From Mycolicibacterium austroafricanum (GTDB lineage Bacteria > Actinomycetota > Actinomycetes > Mycobacteriales > Mycobacteriaceae): a stretch of DNA of 64,000 nt. Each line of letters starts with the position of its first letter. Position 1 is the stretch's first letter. A model generated the notes under the pieces. That model did no database searches and was not told the DNA's origin. It worked only from the letters and a program-made list of their open reading frames with translations. This document shows, piece after piece, positions 33,754 to 43,900 of the stretch. The DNA lies in contig NZ_CACSIP010000076.1 in NCBI RefSeq assembly GCF_902705885.1, positions 7,066 to 71,065 of the forward strand, read 5' to 3'. The position numbers were made by a program, and so were the translations under genes.

Positions 33754-35139
33754 ATGGATCGGCTCAGTGGCCTCGACGCGGGCATGTTGTACAGCGAATC
33801 CGCCACGGTGCCGTTGCACGTCTGCTCGGTCGTCGAGCTGGACACGTCGACGGTTCCAGGTGGCTACAGCTTCGAGCGCTTCCGCGATGAGCTGGCGAAA
33901 CGGATCCCGGCGTTGCCGGAGTTCCGGTCCAAACTGTCCGACAGCGACTTCAATCTCGACCATCCCGTGTGGGTGGAAGACAACGACTTCGACCTGGCCC
34001 GGCACCTGCACCGAGTCGGTCTTCCCGCCCCCGCCGGACGCAAAGAGATGGCCGAGGTGTGCGGGCACATCGCGTCGATCCCGCTGGACCGCAGCAAGCC
34101 GCTGTGGGAGATGTGGGTGATCGACGGGGTCGGCGGCAGCGCAGCGGACGACGCTGATGCGCGCGGGTTGATGATCAAGGTGCACCATGCGGCGGTGGAC
34201 GGGGTGTCAGCGGCCCACCTGCTCAGCCAGCTGTGCGATGTGGAGGCCGACGCCCTCCCGCCCGCCCCGGTCGACGGTCCCGGCCAGGTGAATCCGCTGG
34301 CGATCGCCGCGGACGGCCTGTGGCGGTTCGTGACGCTGCCCTGGCAGCTGACCCGGACGATCCCGGTCACGGCGTCGACGATCGCCAAGACGATCGGCCG
34401 GGCGCTGGCCGGCGAGGCGATGGCGGCACCGTTCACTGCGCCGACCACCCGCTTCAACGGCGAGTTGACCGGCGCGCGCACCGTCGCCGTCGTGCAATTG
34501 GACCTTGACGACCTCAAGACGGCGAAGAACCGGTGTGGCGCCAAGGTCAACGACGTGGTCATGACGCTGTGCGGAGGCGCGCTGCGCAGCTTCCTCGCTG
34601 AGCGCGGCGAACTGCCCGACAAGCCGCTGATCGCGGTGGTGCCGTCATCGGTGAACGACCTGTCCGACCGCCCCGGCCGCAACCAGCTCTCGGGAATGTT
34701 CTGCAACCTGCAGACCCATATCGCCGATCCGCTGGAGCGGCTGCGCGTGATCGCCCAGTCGAACAAGCGGGCCAAGGACCACAGCGCGGCGCTGGGGCCG
34801 ACGCTGCTGGTGGACCTGGCGCAGAGCATCTCCCGCGGTGCGTTCGGCGCGATGCTGGGGCTGCTGTCGCGCACGCCGCTGACCGACAGCACGATCCACA
34901 ACGTCATCATCTCCAACGTGGCCGGCCCGACGACGACGCTCTATAGTTGCGGCGCCGAGGTGAAAGGGCTCTATCCACTGGGCCCGATCTTCCCCGGCTC
35001 GGGGTTGAACATCACGGTGATGTCGTTGGAGGACAAGCTCAACGTCGGCATCATCTCGTGTCCGCAGCTCGTCGACGACCTGTGGGACCTGGCCGACCGG
35101 TTCAAGATCGAGCTGAGTGAACTGCTGAGCCGCTGCTGA
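33754..35139 (+). CDS. WS/DGAT wax ester synthase / diacylglycerol acyltransferase
   Basis: A 461-aa protein. The catalytic HHxxxDG motif is MIKVHHAAVDGVSAAHLL. The opening MDRLSGLDAGMLYSESATVP and the late NVIISNVAGP and LNITVMSLEDKLNVGII blocks are typical of mycobacterial Tgs-type enzymes. It makes triacylglycerol or wax ester from acyl-CoA at the membrane. ATG at 33754 is chosen over GTG at 33736 because homologs start with MDRLSGLD. The nearby palindrome suggests local control. Confidence 0.9.
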   Translation: MDRLSGLDAGMLYSESATVPLHVCSVVELDTSTVPGGYSFERFRDELAKRIPALPEFRSKLSDSDFNLDHPVWVEDNDFDLARHLHRVGLPAPAGRKEMAEVCGHIASIPLDRSKPLWEMWVIDGVGGSAADDADARGLMIKVHHAAVDGVSAAHLLSQLCDVEADALPPAPVDGPGQVNPLAIAADGLWRFVTLPWQLTRTIPVTASTIAKTIGRALAGEAMAAPFTAPTTRFNGELTGARTVAVVQLDLDDLKTAKNRCGAKVNDVVMTLCGGALRSFLAERGELPDKPLIAVVPSSVNDLSDRPGRNQLSGMFCNLQTHIADPLERLRVIAQSNKRAKDHSAALGPTLLVDLAQSISRGAFGAMLGLLSRTPLTDSTIHNVIISNVAGPTTTLYSCGAEVKGLYPLGPIFPGSGLNITVMSLEDKLNVGIISCPQLVDDLWDLADRFKIELSELLSRC

Positions 35140-35217
35140 TCCTCAGCCGCCGCGGCATCGCGAAACCTGAGCCCTCGGCCGTCAGCGACGGAAGGAGCGG
35201 TGCGATGACGTCCGAGC

Positions 35218-35280
35218 CGTTGACAATGCAGCCACGGCGGCGCCCACTCGCAGTTTCCCGCCCTGGGTGCAGTGTCGATG
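35218..35280. repeat. 63-bp dispersed palindromic repeat, copy 8
   Basis: Starts CGTTGACAATGC and ends GCAGTGTCGATG, core ACTCGCAGTT. It lies 78 nt after the WS/DGAT stop and 13 nt before the DUF1206 start. Confidence 0.85.
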
Positions 35281-35293
35281 CGGCGGCGGGCGC

Positions 35294-36103
35294 ATGAGTT
35301 TCAAGGGTGCGGTGAACCGGGCCACCGGCAGCCGCACCGTGGAGTCCATCGCGCGTGCCGGCTACCCGGTCAACGGGGTGCTGCATCTGCTGATCGCGTA
35401 CATCATCGTGCGGGTCGCGTTCGGGTTCGCGGGCGACGCCGACCAGACGGGTGCGTTGGCGACGCTGGCCGACCAACGGGGCGGGGAGACGTCGTTGTGG
35501 GTGGTGGCTCTGGGGCTGGTCGCGTTGGCGATGTGGCGGTTGGCCGAAACCGTCCTGGGACTGCACCCCGGCGAACACACCCACGCACATCTGCGGGAGT
35601 CGCCGCTTGTCAACCGGCTCAAGGCGTTTGGCCTGGCAGTGCTCTACCTGGCGCTGGCCTTCACCGCGGCACAGTTCGCGCTGGGGGTGGGTCGGCAGGG
35701 AAGTGACCGGGCTGTGGGTCTGAGTGCGCGGCTGATGCAGTCCGACGGCGGCAATCTCCTCCTGGTGGTCGTGGGCGTGGTGGTGGCGGCGATCGGTGGC
35801 TACCTCGTCTACAAGGGGGTGTCGCGGAAGTTCCTCGGCGATCTCACGGTGCCGGGCGGGACGCTGATCACGGTGCTGGGGGTGTGCGGGCACGTCGGCG
35901 AGGGCGTGGTGCTGTTCGCCGCCGGGGCGTCCGTCAGCGGCGCGCCATTCCTGCGCGACCCGACCAGGGCGGCAGGGCTGGATGCCGCCGTCGAGACCTT
36001 CGGCCAGGCCCGGTTCGGGCAGACGATCCTCGTCGTCGCCGCGGCGGGGTTCGCTGCCTACGGCCTGTACAGCTTTGCGTTGACGCGGTACTCGCGGATG
36101 TGA
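35294..36103 (+). CDS. DUF1206 membrane protein
   Basis: A 269-aa protein with about six TM helices in three similar pairs (GYPVNGVLHLLIAYIIVRVA, then LKAFGLAVLYLALAFTAAQF, then TLITVLGVCGHVGEGVVLFA). The three-fold repeat of a Gly-x-x-x-x-His/Leu helix is the DUF1206 pattern. Function unknown. ATG at 35294 is preferred over an upstream start inside the 63-bp repeat. Confidence 0.8.
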   Translation: MSFKGAVNRATGSRTVESIARAGYPVNGVLHLLIAYIIVRVAFGFAGDADQTGALATLADQRGGETSLWVVALGLVALAMWRLAETVLGLHPGEHTHAHLRESPLVNRLKAFGLAVLYLALAFTAAQFALGVGRQGSDRAVGLSARLMQSDGGNLLLVVVGVVVAAIGGYLVYKGVSRKFLGDLTVPGGTLITVLGVCGHVGEGVVLFAAGASVSGAPFLRDPTRAAGLDAAVETFGQARFGQTILVVAAAGFAAYGLYSFALTRYSRM

Positions 36104-36198
36104 CGGGTGCATGGGAAATGGCCGCGCCTTTTCCGTCGGAAGACCTCGTGGCTTATGCGAGGATGGCTCGCATATCGCCGAAAGCAGAGGAGCTTGAG

Positions 36199-37341
36199 AT
36201 GGCGTTCGAGCGAATCGACGACCTTCTGAACGGCGTGACCGCCGACGGGTCGCTGCATGGCGTCGCCGCGACGGTGGTCGGCCGCGACGGCGTCCTCTAC
36301 GAGGGGGCAGCCGGAGAGGCGAAGCCGGACACGATGTTTCGCAACGCCTCGATGACCAAGGCCGTCGCGACCACCGCGGCGCTACAGCTCGTCGAGCAGG
36401 GACGCATCGATCTGGACGCGACCGCCGCGTCGATCGTGCCCGAGTTCGGCGAACTCCAAGTGCTCGACCACTTCGACGGCCGCGAGCCGGTGCTGCGGGC
36501 GCCCAAGACGCAGGCGACGGTCCGGCATCTGATGAACCACACGGCCGGCTGTGGCTACCACTTCATGAACGAGAAGCTGTTCGCGTACTGCGCCGAACAG
36601 AACTTTCCGAACCCGCTCGAAGGCATCAAGAAGAGCCTCAGCGCGCCGCTGGTCCACGATCCCGGCACGGTCTGGGAGTACGGCGTCAGCACCGACTGGC
36701 TCGGGATGGTCGTCGAGGCCGTCAGCGGCCAGACGCTGGCCGACTACCTCGCCGAGCATGTCTACGGCCCGCTCGACATGACGGACTCGACGTTCGACCC
36801 GACCGACGCGCAGCGCGCGCGGTTGCTGCCGATCCGCTTCCGGGCGCCGGACGGCAGCCTGATGGCGACCGACCTCGACCTGCCGGCGCAGCCCGAGTGG
36901 GACGCCGCCGGCCACGGGTCCTACGGAACCATCGCCGACTACGGGCGATTCGTGCGCGCCTGGCTCAGCGGCGGCGAGCTCGACGGCACGCGCATCCTCA
37001 GAGAGGAAACCGTCGAGCTCGCGTTGCGGGACCACCTCGACGGGGCACCGCTGCCCAAGCAGATGGAGCCGACCATCCCCGAGCTGGCCAAGCCGGTCCA
37101 GTTGCTCGACGTGCCCCAGGGGTGGGGGCTGGGTTTCCACCTGTACCTGGTCGACCTGCCCGGCATGCGCAGCGCCGGCTCGGCCGACTGGTCGGGGCTG
37201 TTCAACAGCTTCTTCTGGATCGACCGCAAGGCGGGGATCGGCGCAGTGATCGCGACGCAGCTACTGCCGTTCTTCGACGACAAGATGGTCGAGACGATCC
37301 TCGGCTTCGAGGCCGCGGTCTACGCGGAGCTCGGCGCCTGA
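36199..37341 (+). CDS. Beta-lactamase-family serine hydrolase
   Basis: A 380-aa protein. The class C-type motifs are SMTK (catalytic Ser and Lys), EYGVS (the YxN-like Tyr) and HGSYGT near residue 240. AGAGGAG upstream supports ATG 36199, and the long open frame above it is not coding. There is no signal peptide, so it is probably a cytoplasmic esterase or peptidase of the LipD/EstB type. Substrate unknown. A partial 63-bp repeat begins at the base after the stop. Confidence 0.8.
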   Translation: MAFERIDDLLNGVTADGSLHGVAATVVGRDGVLYEGAAGEAKPDTMFRNASMTKAVATTAALQLVEQGRIDLDATAASIVPEFGELQVLDHFDGREPVLRAPKTQATVRHLMNHTAGCGYHFMNEKLFAYCAEQNFPNPLEGIKKSLSAPLVHDPGTVWEYGVSTDWLGMVVEAVSGQTLADYLAEHVYGPLDMTDSTFDPTDAQRARLLPIRFRAPDGSLMATDLDLPAQPEWDAAGHGSYGTIADYGRFVRAWLSGGELDGTRILREETVELALRDHLDGAPLPKQMEPTIPELAKPVQLLDVPQGWGLGFHLYLVDLPGMRSAGSADWSGLFNSFFWIDRKAGIGAVIATQLLPFFDDKMVETILGFEAAVYAELGA

Positions 37342-37362
37342 CGTTGAGGCTGCGCCGACGGC
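37342..37362. repeat. Partial 63-bp repeat (left arm only)
   Basis: CGTTGAGGCTGC followed by GCCGACGGCG matches the left third of the repeat, then the match ends. It starts directly after the serine hydrolase stop and is the last copy in the window. The 230 bp after it hold no gene I can support. Confidence 0.65.
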
Positions 37363-37591
37363 GCACCCCGACGGCGTTGGAGCCGGGACAACGGTAAAAA
37401 CGTTGTTTCACAACAGAGTTCGCTCCTCCTACTCGATGAACATCGCCAAGATCGGGGTGGTGCTTCTCAACGCCGAACGCGACGCCCAACGTGCGGGACG
37501 AGCCAGTACAGGGCCCGGGTGGCGGTGGCGACGCGTTAGATGACTCGGGTGACAACGCCGGTGTGAAAGACGCCCTTGGCGGTGGTCTCGT

Positions 37592-37903
37592 TCAGGCCGG
37601 CGGACAGTAGGTCATGTAGGCCAGCACGACGTAGTCGGCGGCGCCTTTGCGGTCGAACGATGGGTTGTCGCTGAGGACGAAGTCGACGATCTGGGCGGTC
37701 GGTACACCGAGGTCGAGCTGCCGGCAGACGCCGTGCGCGTACATGACAGTCGCATATGGATTCGACGTGGTGATGCCAACGCTTTGAAGCCTATTGAGGA
37801 AGGCGGCGTCCTGAGGTTGCGCGCCCGCAGCGGGAGCCAGGCACAGCGCAGAAGTCACTGCGAGGCCTGCAGTGATTCCGCGTTTGGCTTTGAGATGAGT
37901 CAT
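37592..37903 (-). CDS. Secreted DUF732 protein
   Basis: A 103-aa protein. It has a signal peptide (GITAGLAVTSALCLAPAAGA) with likely cleavage after AGA-Q, and a mature DUF732 domain with FLNRLQSVGI, AHGVCRQLDLGVP and a C-terminal Cys pair (VCR...TYC). Such small exported proteins are widespread in mycobacteria and of unknown role. Confidence 0.8.
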   Translation of the reverse strand: MTHLKAKRGITAGLAVTSALCLAPAAGAQPQDAAFLNRLQSVGITTSNPYATVMYAHGVCRQLDLGVPTAQIVDFVLSDNPSFDRKGAADYVVLAYMTYCPPA

Positions 37904-38288
37904 GAGGTTCCCAACTGTGGAGCAAACGCGAGTCTTCGATCTAGTTGTAGCAGCGCTTGTGGGTTTCGGCTGAGGGATGCCGAAGATCGGGTTCGTCGCG
38001 TCCCGGGTGCGACCGGCCAGCGCACTCCGGCGTTAGAGGGCCTTGCGTTAGGTATCCCCAGGGGGTGGAATCGCGGAAACCCCTGGCCGTACGCGAGAGC
38101 TCGACTGGGTTGCGCGCAAACGATGCAGCTGTGACAGATGATGCTGATCTGGCAGGTGATGCTATGTGCGTTGATATTCAAGGGTTCATCCCGATTCGTT
38201 CTGTCGGCGCTTTGCGGCATCATTCATTAAGTCAGGACGGTTTCGGCATCGCTCGAGGGCAAACATCACAGCGGAGCTTGGGGGAGCG
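37904..38288. other. Intergenic region without recognised features
   Basis: About 385 bp between divergent genes. Overlapping open frames are present, but none is protein-like. It probably holds both promoters; AT content rises near 38100-38280. Confidence 0.4.
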
Positions 38289-39395
38289 GTGGACAGCGAG
38301 TTCGACGGGGCAGGGCCGATGGTGGTCTGTCCGCACGGGCACGCCAACGCCTGGAACTACAAGTTCTGCGGCCAATGCGGGTTGCCCATCGGCGCTGTGG
38401 CCTTTCCTGACGATGAGTCCGAGGGCAACGAGGTCGCCGGAACCGGTCGGCCGAAGCGGCGGGGTCTACTGATCGGAAGTGCGATCGCTACGGTCGTGAT
38501 CGTGGTGGCCGTTGCGGCAACGGCCGTCGTGCTGTTGACTCGGCCATCGCCTGACGACTCGGCGACAGCGACTTCGTCGGGATTCGGCACCGGCGGCGTC
38601 GACCCTGCCAGCATGATCCCGCAGTGCACGGCGGCTCCGGCGGTGCAGGCGGAGTCGGTCGACATGACACCGGACGGGTTGGTGGTCGGTGCCGCGTTTC
38701 TGTCGCAGTGCGGAGGCGGCAGCACCGAAGTCGGAGCATCCGTGCGGATCACTGTCGCCGACGGGAATCGGGACATCGCCGCTGGTATGTTCGATTTCTC
38801 AGCCGCGCCGTTGACGATGAAGCCGGGTGAGACCGCTCGTCGCACGCTGGTGTTCCCGGCCGGGATGTACTGGCGCACGCCTGCCATGTTCTCCGGCGCA
38901 CCGCAGCTCGTACTTCACCCGGAGGAGCAGTCGACATCGACAACCGTCGTTGCGGGTCCGGACAGGATGGTGGCGCAGGCGGTCGCTGAACCCGAGTACG
39001 GCAGCATCGACGGGGTAGCCGACGCGGTGCTCGGCGAGCTACGGGATGCCGACTACGAGTTTGTGTCCGGCTCGATTGCGAATCGTTGGGTGCCGCAGAT
39101 CAGTTCGAAGAAGGCCGGCTTGACTGTCGACGGCAGGACGTTGACCAGTGCTGATGTCCTGCGCGACCACCTGGAGTTGCGCGCCAAGTACCTCGGTGTG
39201 CGACTGGTGTCGTCGGGGCAATGGACGACGTTCAACTCGCCGGACTGGTGGGTGACAGTCATAGGTGTGCCGGGCCTGCATCCAGCCGCGGCGAACGGAT
39301 GGTGCGACTCTCAAGACCTGGGAGTGGACGACTGCTTCGCCAAGTTCGTCAGTTCCCTCTTCGGTGTCGAAGGCACCACCGTGTACAGGAAGTGA
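38289..39395 (+). CDS. Zinc-ribbon, single-TM protein with large outer domain
   Basis: A 368-aa protein. The N-terminal cytoplasmic part has a cysteine ribbon (VCPHG...KFCGQCGLP). One TM helix follows (IGSAIATVVIVVAVAATAVVLL, about residues 58-80). The outer part of about 285 residues has two beta-rich regions with Cys pairs (CTAAPAVQ...QCGGG; CDSQDLGVDDC). Start GTG at 38289 after a GGGGGAG site. The next gene, 7 nt on, has the same ribbon-TM-outer-domain plan, so the two probably work together. Function unknown. Confidence 0.6.
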   Translation: MDSEFDGAGPMVVCPHGHANAWNYKFCGQCGLPIGAVAFPDDESEGNEVAGTGRPKRRGLLIGSAIATVVIVVAVAATAVVLLTRPSPDDSATATSSGFGTGGVDPASMIPQCTAAPAVQAESVDMTPDGLVVGAAFLSQCGGGSTEVGASVRITVADGNRDIAAGMFDFSAAPLTMKPGETARRTLVFPAGMYWRTPAMFSGAPQLVLHPEEQSTSTTVVAGPDRMVAQAVAEPEYGSIDGVADAVLGELRDADYEFVSGSIANRWVPQISSKKAGLTVDGRTLTSADVLRDHLELRAKYLGVRLVSSGQWTTFNSPDWWVTVIGVPGLHPAAANGWCDSQDLGVDDCFAKFVSSLFGVEGTTVYRK

Positions 39396-39402
39396 GTGGA
39401 CG

Positions 39403-40344
39403 ATGAGCTTCTGTGTGTTCTGCGGGGGTCGCCTGGCCGACACGATGCGGTGTCACTCCTGTGGTGCGGTCAACGTCGGCGGCACCTGGCACGAGTCGGC
39501 ATACACACATACGGACGCCCCGAGTTCCTCGTCGGGAGCGGGGTGGCTGCCTGACCCTACGGGCCGGCATGAGGGCCGGTATTTCGTGGGTGGGCAGCCC
39601 ACGGACCTGATTCGCGACGGTGGAGTGGAGGCACTCGACCCGCTCGGCAAGCAGCAGCTGGAAACATCTGGCGAAGAGAGTGTTTCGGTGACGACTCCGG
39701 CAGCCAAGAGCCGTCGCATCTGGATTTCCGCGGCAGCAGCAATGACGATCTTGGTGCTGGTGGGAGCGGCTGTTGGTGCACTCTTGTACGTCAACCGCGA
39801 CCAGACGACTGTCGACGACCGGTACCTCACTGCGCTGCGGCAGGGCGGGTTCTCCGGCGCATACAACTCCGATGCCAACGCTGTGGCTCACGGCAAGAGC
39901 GTGTGTCGGCAGATGGAGGAAGGCGGCCCGCAACAGGGAATGCCGGCCGATGAAGTCGCGGTGCAGTACTTCTGTTCACAGTTCGTCGAGGGATTTCACG
40001 TGCTGGAGACAGCGACCATCACGGGTAGCTTCACGCTCAACGACGAGGACGCGAATGCCTATTCGTCGGCCATCGAGGTCGACGGTTCGTCGTGCAGAGG
40101 AGCCGGCGGGTATTCCGACGTCGATTCGGGAACGCCGGTGACGGTCAAGAACGGTAAGGGAGAGATCCTGACCACCACCTACCTCGAGGAGGGCAAGGGC
40201 GGCCGGTACATGTGCACCTTCGGCTTCACATTCGATGTCACAGAGGGCCAGGACCGCTACGTCGTCTCGGTGGGTCGGCGGGGAGAGCTCAGCTATTCCT
40301 TCGAAGAGCTGCGCGCCGGCGGCGTGGCGTTGTCGTTGGGTTGA
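39403..40344 (+). CDS. Zinc-ribbon, DUF2510 and DUF732-like membrane protein
   Basis: A 313-aa protein. Residues 1-20 have a ribbon (CVFCGG...MRCHSCGA). A DUF2510 motif (GWLPDPTGRHEGRYF) follows, then one TM helix (ISAAAAMTILVLVGAAVGAL). The outer part has a DUF732-type segment (VDDRYLTALRQGGF, then SVCRQMEEGG). ATG at 39403 is 7 nt after the previous stop. DUF2510 proteins often accompany cell-envelope or ESX functions; role unknown here. Confidence 0.65.
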   Translation: MSFCVFCGGRLADTMRCHSCGAVNVGGTWHESAYTHTDAPSSSSGAGWLPDPTGRHEGRYFVGGQPTDLIRDGGVEALDPLGKQQLETSGEESVSVTTPAAKSRRIWISAAAAMTILVLVGAAVGALLYVNRDQTTVDDRYLTALRQGGFSGAYNSDANAVAHGKSVCRQMEEGGPQQGMPADEVAVQYFCSQFVEGFHVLETATITGSFTLNDEDANAYSSAIEVDGSSCRGAGGYSDVDSGTPVTVKNGKGEILTTTYLEEGKGGRYMCTFGFTFDVTEGQDRYVVSVGRRGELSYSFEELRAGGVALSLG

Positions 40345-40346
40345 AG

Positions 40347-40721
40347 ATGGGGAACTCGCAACGGCGCGAATTGGATGACAGCCTGCTCGACCGGATACGT
40401 GCCGTCGTGGTTCCAGGCGACGAGATCTACACGTTGACGTCGAAACGGCCGAACCGGATCGTCTCGATCGAACGAGTGGGGATCGAGGTCGAGACCATCC
40501 GGTCGGAGGATCGCGGCACAGGTCCTCAGCTCGTGCCCGCGTGGATGATCGACACCGCGTGGGCTCATCTCCGCCGCCACGGCCGGCTGACGCAGGATGA
40601 GCTCCTCAGTTCGCTCAACGTGAAGAGGTCGGCGTTTGTCTGTGCGCTACTAGCTCAGTTCAATGACGTCTCCGTCATATCCTCTCGGCCGACAGTTCTG
40701 GAGCTCGTGCGTGAGGAATAA
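40347..40721 (+). CDS. Small protein with C-terminal winged-helix segment
   Basis: A 124-aa protein. The N-terminal part (DEIYTLTSKRPNRIVSIERV) is beta-rich. The middle block ends PAWMIDTAWAHLRRHGRLTQ. The C-terminal part looks like a winged helix (ELLSSLNVKRSAFVCALLAQ). I recall a similar module in front of HNH nucleases in actinobacterial defence genes, but am not sure. It starts 2 nt after the previous stop, so it may belong to the upstream operon rather than the defence operon, which begins 265 bp later. Confidence 0.5.
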   Translation: MGNSQRRELDDSLLDRIRAVVVPGDEIYTLTSKRPNRIVSIERVGIEVETIRSEDRGTGPQLVPAWMIDTAWAHLRRHGRLTQDELLSSLNVKRSAFVCALLAQFNDVSVISSRPTVLELVREE

Positions 40722-40986
40722 CTGAGCGACGCGGCACAGTGTCGTCGAAGAGATGTGCGCCGGCTTGTCGGCGTCGCCCTCGAACTCTTAGGGATGTTCC
40801 CCATTCCCTGCGACCGCACATTTGGCGCATCATCTGGGGATGGATTCTTGCGATCGACACGAGCGCGCGCACGAAGGTGCAGTTCACAGGCTGGTTGACC
40901 ATGAGCGTCACCGCGGCCCAGTTCTTGTCAGGCACTTGCCTTAGGTTGCGTCAATATTTGCAGGGTTCGCTAGCGGGAATGGATTG

Positions 40987-43900
40987 ATGTCGCTTTCAGC
41001 GTGGATGAGCGATCACGAGCACGAGTGGCGGGAACGTTTGAAGCCGGTGCGGCTCGTCGTCGAGTCGGACTTCACTGCCGACGAGGTGCGTGCCGCTCAC
41101 AAGCGGTACGGCGCCGCCGCCCGCCAGCTCTTTCTTCGTGGCTGGACCTACGAACAGTTCATCAAGCGATTCCCGGCGCTGACTGTGTTCGTCCTGGTCG
41201 GTCATGCTGCCCTTGAGTACGACCAAGGTCGATACTGGGACAGCTTCTGGGACGAGCTCGGAATGGGGCGTGACGCTGATTTCGAGAACGAGCTCCGCGC
41301 CAAATTGTTCGGCCTTCTCGACAAGTTCTCGCTTGCGCGCTCGCCACGCATCGAGCGTGAGCGCGCGTTCCGATACGTCATGACGCTGACGATGCATGCG
41401 GGCATTCCGGCCCATTGTCTCGCTGATTTGTTGCTAGTGATCAACACGCACATCAGCCAGGGACGGCCTGCGACCGGGGCAGCCGTTGTCGAGTGGCTGG
41501 AAGAGCCCGGAAAAGAACACCGCCTGGACACCCTCGATGTGCCGGTTCGGAACTTCCTGCTGAACGGCGCAGAGTTTGCGATTGACATCCTCGATCGCAT
41601 CATCGAGTTCGTGGAGGCCGCAGCAGCCGACCCCACCTTGCTCGACCGCTACCTGGACTCATCAACGACCGGCCTCCCCGACGTTCTGCTCCACGAGCTC
41701 ATCAAGCAACTCCGTGAGGAGCCGCTGGACTTCGAACCCAAGCGACTGACTTCGCGAGGTTCTCGACAGCCGGCGATCACCTACGACGTCGACGACGACG
41801 AGATCGTTCTCGAATTGCCGGCTCCCGGTGCCGACCCGGACCTGCCATGGCGGGTTTCGTTCGACGGCGACGTCCGCCACGTCCGGCCTACCCGCAAGTG
41901 GGGCGGCGACGCGCAGTCGGCAAAGACTGCTGTACCTGGACCGGTGCGCGAGATCGTCATGGCCCACCCGAGTGTGCCGAGCATGTCTCTTCCTCTTGTG
42001 GTGAAATCCGATCCGCTCCTCGTCTTCGAGAAATCCGGACGATGGGTCCCGCGCCGAGACGGGTTGAAGGACTGCGCCTGGGCCATTTTCCCGGAGGCCT
42101 ACGCCCTGGTCGACAGCTACACCAAAGAAGCTGTTGAAGCATCCGATATGGGATCGCCAGCTGGATGGCGGGGCTGGCGCAGCGTCTTCGTTGAACTCGA
42201 CGACATCGCCGGCCTGCAGCTGCTCGCAGCGGATGGGACCGAGATCGGTTCACCGCGGACCGTCCGCAAAGATGCGCGCCCGTCTTTCCGGCTAGGAGAA
42301 GCCATTCCGGGTGTCTACTCGGCCGACGGTCGGACGGTGTACGGCAGCCGGCCATGGGTGATGCTTCCGCCATCACACTCGGACCCCGGGCCGGAGTGGA
42401 CTGTCCGCGTCCGTCGCCTGGGCGAGCCCGAATGGTTGGTCGAGGAGAAGTGGCGCGCAGAAGGTGTGGAGACGTGCGTAGACCCCCTCGACGAGGCGGA
42501 GACATCGCAGCTGGGTCTGTTTGAAATTGTTGTCACGGGACCGCTGGGTTCTGATGCCCGCTGTGTGGTGTTCATGGCGGAGGGCCTCACCGCGACCTTC
42601 GATACGTGGGTTCGCGTCCCCCAAGATGGTGGGCTGAGTCCCTGTACGGCTGATGTGTCGGCCGAGTCCTTCACGGTATTGCCGGCGCAGCCGATCGCGT
42701 TCGACTCACGTCGGTTGGATGCGCAGGCGCAACTCGAAGACAACAAGAACGCTGTTGCGCTCGTTGTCAGGCCACCTCATGTCGAAATTCGTTCGGGGGA
42801 AGTGGGATCTCCCGCTGCTTGGCGCATGACAGCAGAGGTCTGCGACCCCGAAGACTTCGCCCAAAACCGATTTGTAGCGATCCGGGCGCCCGGTATCGAT
42901 TCCGTTGTTTTTGGCTATGTTTCACCGCACGGCGATCTCCTGCAGGGTGATCCGAGCCCACGCCGACGTCAGGGCGATGTTTTCGAGTGTCGAACTCAGC
43001 AGTTCGCCGACACAGTGCGCAGTCATCCGGCCGGGCGCATCGTTGCGACCCTGACAAGCAGTGACGCATCCGTCGAGGTCGCAGTACTACACGCACAGCC
43101 CAAGCGACTCGCGTCCGACGTGCGGCTTGACGAGGACAAGCTGATCTTCTCCGACATCGCCGACCTCGACGATCTTGCGGTGTATGTGTGGAGCACCACC
43201 GCACCATGGCGTCCGGCCGAAGTGTTGACAGTCGTCGACGGGACAGCTGCCCTGCCCTCTTTTCTGATCGAAGCTGGTGCGCTTCGATGTCAGCTGTTCG
43301 TCGACGACCCTTGGATGTTGATCGAGCCCCCGTCGACTCCCTCCGACTCAGCTTTCAACGTCGAGCAGTGGGGATGGCGAGAGGACGGCACACCAGCCGA
43401 GGTGAAGCTGTCGCGCTACCTGGGCTCAGAACGTTCCGCCCCGAAAGAGGTCGGTGCGATACCTGAAGTCTGGGCGGCTATGGCGCAACTGCACGCCGAC
43501 AGCAGAACCGACAGGTTCGAAGGTTTGATCGAACTCCTGGAAGAAAATCCTCGAAGAGCATTGGAAAGCTTGGGAGACAGCACCATCGCCGCCGGTGACA
43601 AGATGGCCATGCTGATTCGCAGCGAATTGGTCAACCAGGACTATTCGGCAGAGGAGACACTCAACGAGTTGCACGCACATCCGTGGTTTGGATGCATGGT
43701 CGAGCTGGCTGACCTCCCGTCCCTGTTCCATCGGCGTGATGAGGTCCGCGAGGAGCGGAAACAGACTTTGGCGTACCTGCGGGACCGTGGCGGACTGCCT
43801 CTCATCGACCTGCTCCGGACCGGCATGAATTCTCACGCGGACTGGGCGTGTTTCGATGACAACGTCTACCGATGGACGAGAGTCGACGGAGCCCAGATCG

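Noticed and set aside
13941..35280. 63-bp repeats as CRISPR or insertion sequence remnants
   Set aside because: Copies are kilobases apart with no regular spacers, no cas genes, no transposase and no clear target-site duplications in the flanks I checked.
35884..36198. Long N-terminal extension of the serine hydrolase
   Set aside because: It overlaps the DUF1206 gene in another frame and is Arg-rich. The ATG at 36199 has a good ribosome-binding site and matches the family start.
40722..40986. Short open frame of about 80 codons before the defence operon
   Set aside because: It has no convincing start site or family pattern. The gap more likely holds the operon promoter, but I could not pick out -35/-10 boxes.
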